A stretch of DNA of 58,913 nt from Bacteroides sp. (GCA_019416685.1 DXWV01000105.1:56572-115484), one strand, 5' to 3'; positions 1 through 8,814 are shown, counted from the stretch's first letter. The notes: a model not told the origin generated them from the letters alone. A program made the numbers and translations.

Positions 1-69
1 GCAAAGATAAGCATGTAGAAAGCTTATGATTTCCTCGTTTGGACGAGGGTTCGACTCCCTCCAGCTCCA
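1..69 (+). ncRNA. ssrA: tmRNA (ssrA), 3' end only
   Basis: The first 69 bases end in a T-arm (GGTTCGACTCCC) and an acceptor strand (AGCTCC plus discriminator A) of the kind that closes the tRNA-like domain of transfer-messenger RNA. tmRNA frees stalled ribosomes and tags nascent chains for proteolysis. The 5' half and the tag-coding part lie outside the window. The CCA tail is not encoded (ACA follows), so it would be added after transcription. A serine or leucine tRNA 3' end is the alternative. I prefer tmRNA because of the long non-tRNA-like sequence before the T-arm. Confidence 0.75.
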
Positions 70-72
70 CAC

Positions 73-112
73 AAAAAAGAAACCACTCGTAATGAGTAGT
101 TTCTTTTTTTTT
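73..112 (+). terminator. Intrinsic terminator of ssrA
   Basis: A-rich left arm, stem AAGAAAC/GTTTCTT with inner ACTC/GAGT, a GTAAT loop and a run of nine T, directly behind the tmRNA acceptor end. Confidence 0.8.
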
Positions 113-253
113 ATGTTCATCCAACAAATATGTGGTTATTAAAAAAGTAAGTACAAGATTTTGAAAAAAGGGAATATAAGATAGTATATGAATATTTATT
201 CTTATGTAATCGCTTGATTTATAGATGATATACATGTCTTATTTTAAGATATG

Positions 254-340
254 CAAGAGTGTACATTTATGCAAGTGTTAATTGTACACTCTTGCCATAC
301 TATATTGTACACTCTTGATAGACTGAAGTGTACATTCTTG
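254..340. repeat. Array 1 of 18-bp quasi-palindromes with 23-bp period
   Basis: Four copies of a TGTACA core begin at 260, 283, 306 and 329, exactly 23 bp apart. Three right flanks read CTCTTG or TTCTTG; the first left flank reads CAAGAG. Each unit is therefore a degenerate 18-bp palindrome (ideal CAAGAGTGTACACTCTTG) followed by 5 variable bases. The array lies between the convergent 3' ends of tmRNA and the IMP dehydrogenase gene. Apart from the array and the tmRNA terminator I see no gene in 70-438. Confidence 0.75.
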
Positions 341-438
341 TAAGGTAAATCCAAAGTGTTAAAAAGCACATTAACACTATTAACAAACTACGTATTTGTT
401 GAATGAACCTTTTTTATGTATATGATGAAGGATAATTA

Positions 439-1932
439 TTATCCTTTTTCTTTTAAAATCACATCATGTGCACCACCTTCGGTGATACTTGTTGATGAAA
501 CCATGGTGATCTTGGCGTTTTGCTGCAATTCCGCGATATTGACAGCACCACAACTACACATGGTTGCTTTGATTTTACCCAAAGTTACGGCAAGGTTATC
601 TTTCATCTTGCCTGCATAAGGCACGTAACTGTCTACACCCTCTTCGAACTTCAATGATTCTGTTCCACCCATATCATATCGTTGCCAGTTTTGTGCACGG
701 TTGGAACCTTCACCCCAGTATTCTTTTACATAACTGTTTTTGATACATAGCTTTTTAGTAGGAGACTCGTCAAAACGGGCAAAATAACGTCCCATCATCA
801 GGAAGTCAGCTCCCATAGCCAAAGCAAGTACCATATGATAATCCTGTACCAGACCACCATCACTGCAAATGGGCACATAGATACCCGTTTGGGCTTTGTA
901 TTCGTCACGTGCTTGGGCTACATCCTGCAGAGCAGTTGCCTGTCCACGGCCAATGCCTTTCTGTTCGCGGGTGATACAGATGGAACCTCCGCCAATGCCT
1001 ACTTTTATGAAATCGGCTCCGGCTTCTACCAGATAGCGGAAGCCTTCTTTATCAACAACATTACCGGCACCAACCAGTACCTTGTTACCATATTTTGTTT
1101 TGATCCATTTCAGTGTTTCATACTGCCATTCCGAGTAGCCATCTGAAGAGTCGATGCAAAGTACATCTACACCGGCTTCTATCAGAGCAGGAACACGTTC
1201 CATGTAATCACGGGTGTTGATTCCGGCACCTACCAATAGTTTTTTGTCCGGACTGGATACTTCATTGGGGTTTTCTTTATGACTGTCATAGTCTTTACGA
1301 AAAACGAAATAAGCCAGATGTTGTTCTTTATCTATAATAGGAAGGGTGTTAAGTTTATGATCCCAGATTATCTGATTGGCTTCGCTTAGTGTAAGTCCTA
1401 CTTCTCCTACAATCAGTTTTTCAAAAGGAGTCATGAAATCTTTGATCTTTTTGTCGCGGGCATCTCTTGATATGCGATAGTCTCGGCTGGTAACAAGTCC
1501 TAATAGTTTTCCATTCGGGGTACCATCGTCTGTAATCCCAATAGTAGAATGGCCTGTTTGTGCGAGCAAACGGAGTACATCGTCCAATGTATGTTCCGGA
1601 GTCAAATTAGAATCGCTTGTTACAAAACCAGCTTTAAACTTTTTCACTTTCCGTACCATTTCTGCCTGGCTGGCAATGGGCTGTGAACCAAAGATGAAAG
1701 AAAGGCCCCCGTTACGTGCTAGCTCAATAGCCAGTTCAGGACCGGATACAGATTGCATGATTGCTGAAACAAAAGGGATATTCAATTCGATTGCCGATTG
1801 TGTACCCACATTGTGTTTTACCAACGGTGTTCTCAATGAAACATTAGAGGGTACACACTGCTTGGTAGTAAGACCGGGAATAAGTAAGTATTCACCAAAA
1901 GTTCTGGAAACTTCTTCTACGTAGATTGCCAT
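439..1932 (-). CDS. guaB: IMP dehydrogenase, Tritrichomonas-like type
   Basis: Oxidises IMP to XMP with NAD+, the committed step of guanine nucleotide synthesis, in the cytoplasm. Starting at ATG 1932 (497 aa) gives the normal family N-terminus; an upstream ATG at 1959 would add nine unconserved residues. The TIM barrel is interrupted by a CBS-type insert (about 105-225). The active-site loop GGGSICITRE places the catalytic Cys at residue 319, and a WQRYD segment places Arg418-Tyr419 on the mobile flap. These numbers coincide with those I recall for the Tritrichomonas foetus enzyme, and the IGRGQATA and YVPYAG segments also match it. Many bacterial GuaB proteins have GPGSICTTR here instead. 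It is transcribed alone, convergent with tmRNA. Whether a second IMPDH exists in the genome cannot be seen. Confidence 0.93.
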   Translation of the reverse strand: MAIYVEEVSRTFGEYLLIPGLTTKQCVPSNVSLRTPLVKHNVGTQSAIELNIPFVSAIMQSVSGPELAIELARNGGLSFIFGSQPIASQAEMVRKVKKFKAGFVTSDSNLTPEHTLDDVLRLLAQTGHSTIGITDDGTPNGKLLGLVTSRDYRISRDARDKKIKDFMTPFEKLIVGEVGLTLSEANQIIWDHKLNTLPIIDKEQHLAYFVFRKDYDSHKENPNEVSSPDKKLLVGAGINTRDYMERVPALIEAGVDVLCIDSSDGYSEWQYETLKWIKTKYGNKVLVGAGNVVDKEGFRYLVEAGADFIKVGIGGGSICITREQKGIGRGQATALQDVAQARDEYKAQTGIYVPICSDGGLVQDYHMVLALAMGADFLMMGRYFARFDESPTKKLCIKNSYVKEYWGEGSNRAQNWQRYDMGGTESLKFEEGVDSYVPYAGKMKDNLAVTLGKIKATMCSCGAVNIAELQQNAKITMVSSTSITEGGAHDVILKEKG

Positions 1933-1956
1933 AAGAATTTTTATTTTTATGGCATG

Positions 1957-1989
1957 CAAAATTACTCATTTTTTTGAGATACAAAGGTA
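1957..1989 (-). promoter_or_regulatory. Promoter boxes for the IMPDH gene
   Basis: On the minus strand TACCTTTG (1989-1982) and TAATTTTG (1964-1957) both fit the Bacteroidetes -7 consensus TAnnTTTG, 50 and 25 bases before the chosen ATG at 1932. The former leaves a more usual leader length. Confidence 0.55.
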
Positions 1990-2429
1990 TGGGAGAACTT
2001 TTTTTATTTTTATATCTGTTTTCTTATCGTGAATACTTCATTTTCGTATACATCATTTTCTCTTTTCTTGATCTTTATGTTGTTCTTTTAGTTCGTATTA
2101 TTCCTTTTTTTCTTTCTATTTTTCAATATTTTCGGAGTCTGCTAAACAATTTGAATGTATAATTCGTTGTTATATTAGTCGGATTGATTTTGTACGTTTC
2201 CCTCATCTCCTATATTTAATGTCTGATCAATAAGATTGATATAAGAATATAATCAGTATTTTGTTTAATTCCTATACCATGAAGGGGCAGGGTTTGAATC
2301 GTGAAGGAGCACGTAAAATAAGATCACCTACTCACACTGTGAATAGGGCAGTATTACTTCTTTCTAAAGTCTGCTGAATAGTTTCTGATTTTTACAAACT
2401 ACTTTCTTTCAATTTAAATTCTATAAAAA
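1990..2429. other. Intergenic region between divergent IMPDH and HTCS genes
   Basis: AT-rich stretch of about 440 bases without a convincing ORF. The only motif I see is an 11-bp palindrome TCACACTGTGA at 2332-2342, about 90 bases before the HTCS start, a possible operator. I found no clear -7 box for the HTCS gene. Confidence 0.3.
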
Positions 2430-5159
2430 ATGAAATATGCATTATTTATTGCTATAATGATGTATGGCTTAGTGTGTAATGCCGGCATCTGTAAACACGT
2501 ATCAGGAAATGGAGAAACAGATAACCGGTCTATTTTTCGAATTCAGCAAGATGTGTGCGGATATACGTGGTTTTTGACTTATAACGGGATAAATCGCTAT
2601 GATGGCACTTCTTTGAAACACTATGATTTACATGCTGATAATGACTCAATTGATTTTTATTCAGTTAATAGTGAACTTTTTACTGATAGTAAAAAAGAGT
2701 TGTGGGTAGTTACCCGAAATGGCTATTTATTGTCCTATAACAGGATAGACGACCGTTTTGAAGGCTGTTTTGACTTCCGAAAGCAAATAGAAGGGAATTT
2801 CACGTTTCTGGCTTTTGATAGTTTTGATAATTTTTGGTTTTGTAGTAAAAACGAACTATATGTCTGTCATTTGCCTACTAAGACTACATGGCAGATGCAA
2901 CATTCTTTTGGGTATATAACAAGAGTATTACCTGTGGGAGAAAGGCAATATTATCTTAGTTCCGATCGTGGAGTTTTCTCTTTTTATTTACTGGATGGGA
3001 ATATTACAAATATCTCTTCGGAATTGTCTGGGGGATATTGTAAGCAGGTGTATGATCTGTTCTATTCTCTTAAATGGCGTAATCTTGTTGTTGTTGACCG
3101 ACTGAAGGGGATAAATGTTTTTGATTGCGATAATGGTGAACTACTCTGTTCTCATAAAAGTTGGAAGGATTTTCGGGTAAATAGCCTGAAGCTATTTAGG
3201 GAGGATAATCTTTTGATTGCTACAGATGGAGCAGGCATTTTTCAAATGAATATGGAGAATTATCAGATCACTCCTTTTCTTGATACTGATATTAGAAGAG
3301 AGATGAGTATCCGTAGTAATCGTATTGCCGATCTGTATGTGGATAATCGTCAGTGTGTATGGATTGCCGATTTTCCGGATGGAGTAACGATGTATATACC
3401 CCCTGGTCAGGAAAAATATAAATGGTTCAGACACATTGCCGGAAATAGCCAGTCACTGCTTAATGATAGGGTAAATGCTGTGCTGAGGGATTCGGAAGGG
3501 CACATTTGGTTTGCTACGGATAGGGGTGTTTGTTGTTTCTCTCCTGAAACCAGTCGGTGGCAGGAGGTGACATCAAACTTACCTTGTAAGCTATATACCT
3601 CTCTTTGTGAATTATCTTCGGGAGATATTTGTGTAGCAAACTATATGCATGGATTATTTCTGATTCGTAAAGGTGAAATGGAAATAGGAGATAAATTTGC
3701 TGATGCAATATCTGCTAATGTAGTCTTTCCGAAAGATGAAAATTATGTATGGATAGGTACTGATTGTGGATTATATTTACTGAATGGGAAAACACAGGAA
3801 TGGAAAAAAATTAAATTGCCTGTGTCTTCACAACCTTTTATCCGTTCACTCTATCAGGATGAGCATGGAAAACTATATATTGGTACAGGAGGAAAAGGAC
3901 TATTAGTTATAAATCAAGAAGAAGATCAGACTGAAATTTACTCCAGTGAATACATTCGGGATATTTCTTTGATTCTACCGGATAGAGATTGTATATTGAT
4001 AGGAACCGGAAAAGAACTTTATAATTTTAATCCGCTGAATAAGGAATTTCATTTATTATTGGGAGGAATTGATTATCTTACTTCCGGAAGTTCTTTGGAG
4101 GACGGAGTTTTCATGTTGGGCACTTCTATGGGAGCGTTCCGGTTTGATAAGCAGGCGTCGTTTTCGTTGAATAATATTCATCCGTATCTATATCTGGATA
4201 ATTTTAGTATTTTACATCAACTGATTACTACTACTACGAAGAATACTCCCCTAAATCATGCTTTAAATTATACGAAAGTGTTGAATTTGAGTCATGATCA
4301 AAATACATTCTCATTTACAGCTGAGGCTATAAATTATGATGCGTCCGATTTGGTTTTGTATTCATGGAAATTAAATAACCGGGAGTGGACCCCGCCTACC
4401 AGAAAAAATCTTATTTCTTTTTCTAATCTAACTCCGGGAGAACATCTGGTGTCTGTGCGGGCAGTATCCGCGCAGAATGGCAATCCGATTTCACAAAGAA
4501 ATATGCAGGTTATCATACATCCCCCCTTGTGGCAAACGAGTGGGGCTTTTTTATGCTATGGCATATTGATTGTTTTAGTAGGTTGTCTGTTTGTTTATGT
4601 TTGGTTGGTATGGAGACAGAGAAACTTATCCCGGGAAACGGTGAAAGTCTTTGTTGGTGCAGCCCGTGATGTGTGTATGCCATTGACGCTGATTAAAAAT
4701 CCATTGGAAAATCTATGTCGGCAGTATTCTTCGGATACTCTTAAGAATATTTTGCAACAGATAAAAGGAATTGATAGTATGTTTACTAATTTAGTTACTA
4801 TTGGACGCATAACTTCTCATCCCCGGCGGCTTTTTTTACTCGAAACAGAGTTGAATACCTACTTGGGCGAAACAATAGAATCCATATCTTATTCTGTAAA
4901 GCAGAAAAAAATAAAACTGCATTGGGAAGGAACTCCCGGTTTTACACATGTTTGGATTGATAAAGAAAAGATGACGGCAATATTACAGGGACTATTAGAA
5001 ATGATAGTTGATTGTATGAATGAGGGAGAAAACATCGAAATAGTTACTATGTATACTTTGCGAAACTGGAAAATTAAATTGGAGTTTACAGATAATGACT
5101 GTATTAAAAAAAAATGCTATATCACAAAAAAGGAACGGAAACTTACTCATTTGGCGTAA
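2430..5159 (+). pseudogene. HTCS regulator, sensor/pseudokinase part (frame-broken)
   Basis: N-terminal part of a hybrid two-component system protein, the one-protein glycan sensors of Bacteroides. A signal peptide (1-19) leads into a periplasmic beta-propeller sensor of Reg_prop repeats (about 30-600), a Y_Y_Y-type domain (about 610-700), one membrane segment (about 705-730) and a kinase region. The dimerisation helix reads AARDVCMPLTLIKNPLENL where the family has a phospho-accepting His: here Arg746. The ATP-binding N-box Asn is also missing (LLEMIVDCMNEG). The frame ends shortly after an A9 tract (5106-5114), while kinase homology continues one frame back in the next entry. It is thus a catalytically degenerate HTCS that is either broken by an indel or joined by slippage. 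I label it pseudogene because of the break, not because loss of function is proven. Confidence 0.75.
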
Positions 5160-6178
5160 TAAGTTGGTTACTAATCCGCAGATTAATACAATTACATAAA
5201 GGAAAAATTCTTTTCTGTTCAAACAAAAATAAAAAAGCATCTGTAATTCTTACCTTCCCTATCGTTTTCAGAAAATTCTCAAAAGTACAGGATTCATTAT
5301 CAGTTACTTCATTGTTCAGAACTTCATTTTCTACTTATAAAAAACATTCGGGAGAGGAAACTTTTTTATTAAGAGATACTGTTCACGGGAAGTTTTCAGA
5401 AAGAGAAAATCGAGAGAAACATTCTATTTTACTGGTGGAAGAAAATAAAGAATTCAGTTCATTCTTAATACAGGTGTTATCAGAGGAATACAATGTTCAT
5501 ACAGTATCTAAAGTAGAGTCAGTTTGTGACGTAATACGTAAAGAACGACCAGAGGTTGTACTTTTGGCTGAAGCTTTTGATATGATTTCGGGAGAAAAAC
5601 TTTGTCTTCAAATAAAATCTGATGTGAAGACGGCTCATATTCCCGTTATTCTATTCAAAGATCCTGTAAATGTGGGAGATGACTCTCAAAGAGTGGCAGA
5701 TTGTTGTTTGGCGTTACCTCTCGATATATCTCGTTTACGGGTAGAGATAAACAATTTGATATTCAATCGCCGGATTATAAGAAAAAGATATATAACATTA
5801 GTACTTGGCGGTAAAGATGAGGCCAAATCCGAACTTGAAGAAGCTTTCTCCGGAGATGAACAAAATTTTCTTGATAAAGTACGAAGGCTGGTAGAAGAGA
5901 ATCTCTCCAATCCCGATTTTAATGTGGATGTACTTAGTGCTGAAATGAATATGAGCCGATCTGGTTTTTATAACAGGATTAAGTCGATCACTCATCAGGC
6001 ACCGGCCGACTATATTCGTACGGTGAAACTGAATAAAGCTTTGATTCTGCTGATGAGTAAAAAATATACGGTAGCTGAGGTAGCAGATCTCACAGGATTT
6101 AGTGATCCGAAATACTTTCGGGAGGTTTTTAAGAAGTATTATGGAGAATCGCCCAAAAAGTTTGTGAATAGTTTATAA
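5114..6178 (+). pseudogene. HTCS regulator, pseudo-receiver and AraC output part
   Basis: Continuation of the preceding gene in the -1 frame. The first residues (SFGVISWLLIRRLIQLHKG) match the end of a HATPase_c domain, so ATG 5114 is unlikely to be an independent start. A receiver domain follows (about 103-215). Its Asp position, normally in a DLIISDVMMP-like segment, reads EVVLLAEAF: an Ala codon GCT at 5567, one base from Asp GAT. The conserved T and K after the later beta strands are also altered (ILFKDP). The C-terminal AraC-type helix-turn-helix domain (about 250-354) looks intact, including FSDPKYFREVFKKYYGESPKKF. Together the two parts give about 1,260 residues, slightly shorter than usual for the family. 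The target genes cannot be read from the window. Confidence 0.75.
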
Positions 6179-6196
6179 CCAGAGGTTAGTGAAATG

Positions 6197-6235
6197 AAAA
6201 TCCGTGTAAATCCTATTAGGATATATGCGGATTTT
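6197..6235 (+). terminator. Terminator-like hairpin after the HTCS gene
   Basis: AAAATCCG at 6197 pairs with CGGATTTT at 6228, with an inner ATCCT/AGGAT stem, followed by T-rich DNA. Confidence 0.5.
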
Positions 6236-6237
6236 CT

Positions 6238-6245
6238 TATATTTG
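6238..6245 (+). promoter_or_regulatory. -7 box of dinB
   Basis: TATATTTG fits the Bacteroidetes -7 consensus 20 bases before the GTG start of dinB. Confidence 0.55.
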
Positions 6246-6264
6246 ATCTTCGAAACTGAAGATT

Positions 6265-7353
6265 GTGGAGCGAAAAATAATTCATATTGACATGGACGCA
6301 TTTTATGCTTCCGTAGAGCAGCGAGATAATCCGGAACTGCGTGGTAAACCGCTTGCTGTAGGGCATTCGGAAGAGCGGGGTGTAGTGGCGGCTGCCAGCT
6401 ATGAGGCTCGTCGTTATGGAGTACGTTCGGCCATGGCGTCACAGAAGGCTAAACGTTTGTGTCCGCAATTGATATTTGTTCCCGGACGAATGGAAGTATA
6501 TAAGTCTGTATCACGTCAGATACATGAAATATTTCATGATTATACAGATATCATTGAACCACTTTCGTTGGATGAGGCTTTTCTGGATGTGACGGAGAAC
6601 AAACAAGGAATCCGGCTTGCTGTAGATATAGCTTGTGAAATTAAAAAACGTATTCGGGAAGAATTGAATCTGGTAGCTTCTGCCGGTGTGTCTTACAATA
6701 AGTTTTTGGCAAAGATTGCTTCGGACTATCGTAAGCCTGACGGATTGTGTACCATTCATCCGGATCAGGCTATGGATTTTATAGGTACTTTGCCTATTGA
6801 ATCATTTTGGGGAGTGGGACCGGTGACTGCTAAAAAAATGCATTCTTTGGGTATTTATAATGGATTACAGTTACGCACATGTTCGGTGGAAATGCTTATC
6901 CGGCAGTTTGGTAAGGTTGGTACATTGTATTATGATTTTGCCCGGGGGATAGACCTTCGCCCGGTAGAAGCGATTCGTATCCGTAAATCTATTGGTTGCG
7001 AACGAACGTTAGAGAAAGATATCTCTTTACACTCTTCAGTTATTATTGAACTGTATCATGTAGCGGTAGAGTTGGTAGAGAGATTACACCGAAAAGATTT
7101 TAAAGGAAACACACTAACGTTAAAGATTAAATTTCATGACTTCAGTCAGATAACACGCAGTATCACTCAAAGTAATGAATTGGTGAATTTGGATAAGATT
7201 CTTCCTTTGGCAAAACAATTGATGAAAGAAGTGGATTATGAACATCACCCGATTCGATTGATCGGACTTTCTGTTTCCAACCCGAAAGATGAAATGGAAG
7301 AACAGCACGGAGTGTGGGAGCAACTTAGTTTTGAGTTTAGTGACTGGGGATAA
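6265..7353 (+). CDS. dinB: DNA polymerase IV (Y family)
   Basis: Error-prone translesion DNA polymerase. The 362 residues have the normal length. The N-terminal metal-binding motif IDMDAFYASVE and the SLDEAFLDVT motif supply the catalytic acidic residues; a helix-hairpin-helix/thumb region (GVGPVTAKKMHSLGI, about 185) and a little-finger domain follow. The C-terminus contains QLSFEF, which resembles a beta-clamp binding peptide. The start is GTG at 6265, because VERKIIHIDMDAFYA is the conserved beginning and no ATG precedes it in frame. The gene stands alone between the HTCS terminator and the methyltransferase leader. I see no obvious LexA site. Confidence 0.95.
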   Translation: MERKIIHIDMDAFYASVEQRDNPELRGKPLAVGHSEERGVVAAASYEARRYGVRSAMASQKAKRLCPQLIFVPGRMEVYKSVSRQIHEIFHDYTDIIEPLSLDEAFLDVTENKQGIRLAVDIACEIKKRIREELNLVASAGVSYNKFLAKIASDYRKPDGLCTIHPDQAMDFIGTLPIESFWGVGPVTAKKMHSLGIYNGLQLRTCSVEMLIRQFGKVGTLYYDFARGIDLRPVEAIRIRKSIGCERTLEKDISLHSSVIIELYHVAVELVERLHRKDFKGNTLTLKIKFHDFSQITRSITQSNELVNLDKILPLAKQLMKEVDYEHHPIRLIGLSVSNPKDEMEEQHGVWEQLSFEFSDWG

Positions 7354-7430
7354 GGATCACAAAGTAGATATATAATGTGATGGTAATACATTTTATAGGA
7401 AACAAATTTGCTGTCAAACAGAATATTATA

Positions 7431-7613
7431 TATCTTTGTGGCATGACAAAGACTTTTAAATCGGATTTGGTTTTATAAACAATCTGTTTTTCTGATACAG
7501 ATTGTCCTTTCGTTTACTCTCGGATGCCCCTTTTCGAGAGTGTTTTTCTATTATTATAATTCAAGTTTAATCTGCATACAGTGATGAAGGCATTGCCATG
7601 CCTTCTGTGTGCA
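7431..7613 (+). promoter_or_regulatory. Structured leader with tiny peptide ORF upstream of methyltransferase copy 1
   Basis: A -7 box TATCTTTG (7431-7438) is followed by a tiny ORF at 7443-7478 (MTKTFKSDLVL), overlapping or just after the likely transcription start. Three hairpins follow. H1 (7479-7505) is ACAATCTGT/ACAGATTGT. H2 (7516-7541) is ACTCTCGGA/TTTCGAGAGT followed by GTTTTTCT, so it resembles an intrinsic terminator. H3 (7573-7613) has an outer stem TGCATACA/TGTGTGCA and an inner stem GAAGGCAT/ATGCCTTC. The same layout precedes the paralogue at 30926, with compensatory changes in H3. CTTTCG at 7508 could also pair with the H2 right arm, a possible antiterminator. I read it as an attenuator responding to translation of the peptide. 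Confidence 0.65.
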
Positions 7614-7630
7614 TAAAATATATTAAGATA

Positions 7631-8407
7631 ATGAGTAGCGAAAATAAAACAATTCACGATTTCGAACTTAATTTAATCTGTGACTTTTTTTCCAATATGG
7701 AACGACAAGGACCTGGAAGTCCTGAAGTGACACTGAAAGCATTGAGTTTTGTGGATACTCTCAATGATAAATCTCTTATTGCCGATATTGGTTGTGGAAC
7801 AGGTGGTCAGACAATGGTGTTGGCTCGAAATGTTCCGGGACAGATTATTGGGCTTGATTTTCTTCCCAATTTTATTGAGATCTTCAATCGTAATGCAAGG
7901 CAGTTAGATTTGCAAGACAGAGTAAAAGGTATTGTGGGTTCAATGGATAATCTTCCTTTTCAAAATGAAGAATTAGATATGATTTGGTCGGAAGGAGCCA
8001 TTTATAATATTGGTTTTGAACGGGGATTGAATGAGTGGCGTAAGTATTTGAAGACAGGAGGGTACATTGCCATCTCTGAAAGTTCGTGGTTTACAGACGA
8101 GCGTCCTGCGGAAATCAATAGTTTCTGGATGGATGCATATCCCGAGATAGATACCATTCCTAACCAAGTAGCTAAAATATACAAAGCAGGGTATCTTCCT
8201 GTCGCTACATTTATTCTGCCGGAAAATTGCTGGACAGAACATTACTTTGCTTTGAAAATTGCAGCTCAGGAGATTTTTCTTAATAAATATGCGGGAAATA
8301 AAGTAGCCGAAGAATTTAATACACTTCAATCTATTGAAGAAGAACTATATCGTAAGTACAAAGAGTTCTACGGTTATGTATTTTTCATCGCTAAAAAGAT
8401 GAAATAA
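7631..8407 (+). CDS. SAM-dependent methyltransferase, copy 1
   Basis: Class I (Rossmann-fold) methyltransferase of 258 residues from ATG 7631. SAM-binding motif I is ADIGCGTGGQT (about residue 53). The acidic end of strand 2 is GLDF, and IGVGSMDNLPF-like and GGYIAISESSW segments follow. I chose ATG 7631 over ATG 7598 because the earlier codon lies inside the H3 hairpin of the leader, and the paralogue has the same arrangement. Copy 2 (30926-31708) is similar throughout. The substrate is unknown; the fold fits a small-molecule methyltransferase or an RNA/ribosome-related one. Copy 2 is followed directly by an rsgA-type GTPase, whereas here only the first codons of that gene remain. Confidence 0.85.
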   Translation: MSSENKTIHDFELNLICDFFSNMERQGPGSPEVTLKALSFVDTLNDKSLIADIGCGTGGQTMVLARNVPGQIIGLDFLPNFIEIFNRNARQLDLQDRVKGIVGSMDNLPFQNEELDMIWSEGAIYNIGFERGLNEWRKYLKTGGYIAISESSWFTDERPAEINSFWMDAYPEIDTIPNQVAKIYKAGYLPVATFILPENCWTEHYFALKIAAQEIFLNKYAGNKVAEEFNTLQSIEEELYRKYKEFYGYVFFIAKKMK

Positions 8408-8408
8408 T

Positions 8409-8450
8409 GATTAATTTAAACAATGCAGGTCTTTCCAAATGTCTGCATTG
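8409..8450 (+). pseudogene. Deletion scar of rsgA plus its terminator hairpin
   Basis: Right after the methyltransferase stop the sequence ATGATTAATTTAAA is identical to the first 14 bases of rsgA in the copy-2 locus. It then jumps to AATGCAG..CTGCATT, the counterpart of the hairpin lying behind rsgA there. ATTTAAA (8414-8420) marks the junction, and the same heptamer flanks rsgA at 31712 and 32766. The hairpin still serves as a terminator. Confidence 0.7.
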
Positions 8451-8613
8451 TGTCATTTTGTAAAAATACTAAATCAAGTAGTTATAATTTTGATGATCTT
8501 AATGCAGAAGAAAATATATGAAAATGATTCTAATATAGACATAGACTTATGATTATTGATTAGAATTTACTGATGGATTTTTACAGATAAATGAATTGTA
8601 TAGATAAAAAGAA

Positions 8614-8640
8614 AGCGGAGAATCTATTTGATTCTTCGCT
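8614..8640 (-). terminator. Terminator of the 48-aa gene
   Basis: On the minus strand AGCGAAGAATC pairs with GATTCTCCGCT and is followed by TTTCTTTTTA. Confidence 0.6.
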
Positions 8641-8667
8641 TTTATTATATATGATATAGTGGTGTGT

Positions 8668-8814
8668 TTACATGACAATCTGCTTTGAAAGCAGTTTTTG
8701 AAGTTGGCCATTCAAAGTCTGGCACATTGTTCCGTTTCCCATTGCATGATAACGTTTAATACGATATTGCAACATCATAATTTTTTCATTTGCATTCTTT
8801 TTCATAATCTTCAT
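8668..8814 (-). CDS. Small basic protein, 48 aa
   Basis: A short reading frame from ATG 8814 to TAA 8668 codes for a Lys/Met/Gln-rich, probably helical peptide (MKIMKKNANEKIMMLQYRIK and on to LLSKQIVM). It has no signal peptide or membrane segment. I do not recognise it. Its credibility comes from context: a -7-like box on the same strand about 60 bases upstream and an intrinsic terminator about 30 bases downstream make a complete single-gene transcription unit. It is convergent with the methyltransferase. It could equally be a small RNA with a chance ORF. Confidence 0.45.
   Translation of the reverse strand: MKIMKKNANEKIMMLQYRIKRYHAMGNGTMCQTLNGQLQKLLSKQIVM

Noticed and set aside
416..619. 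Plus-strand ORF opposite the guaB 3' end
   Set aside because: Lies antisense within a clearly conserved IMPDH gene; no family features.
7598..7630. Earlier ATG as start of methyltransferase copy 1
   Set aside because: The codon is inside the covarying H3 hairpin; the ATG at 7631 corresponds to the conserved start of both copies.
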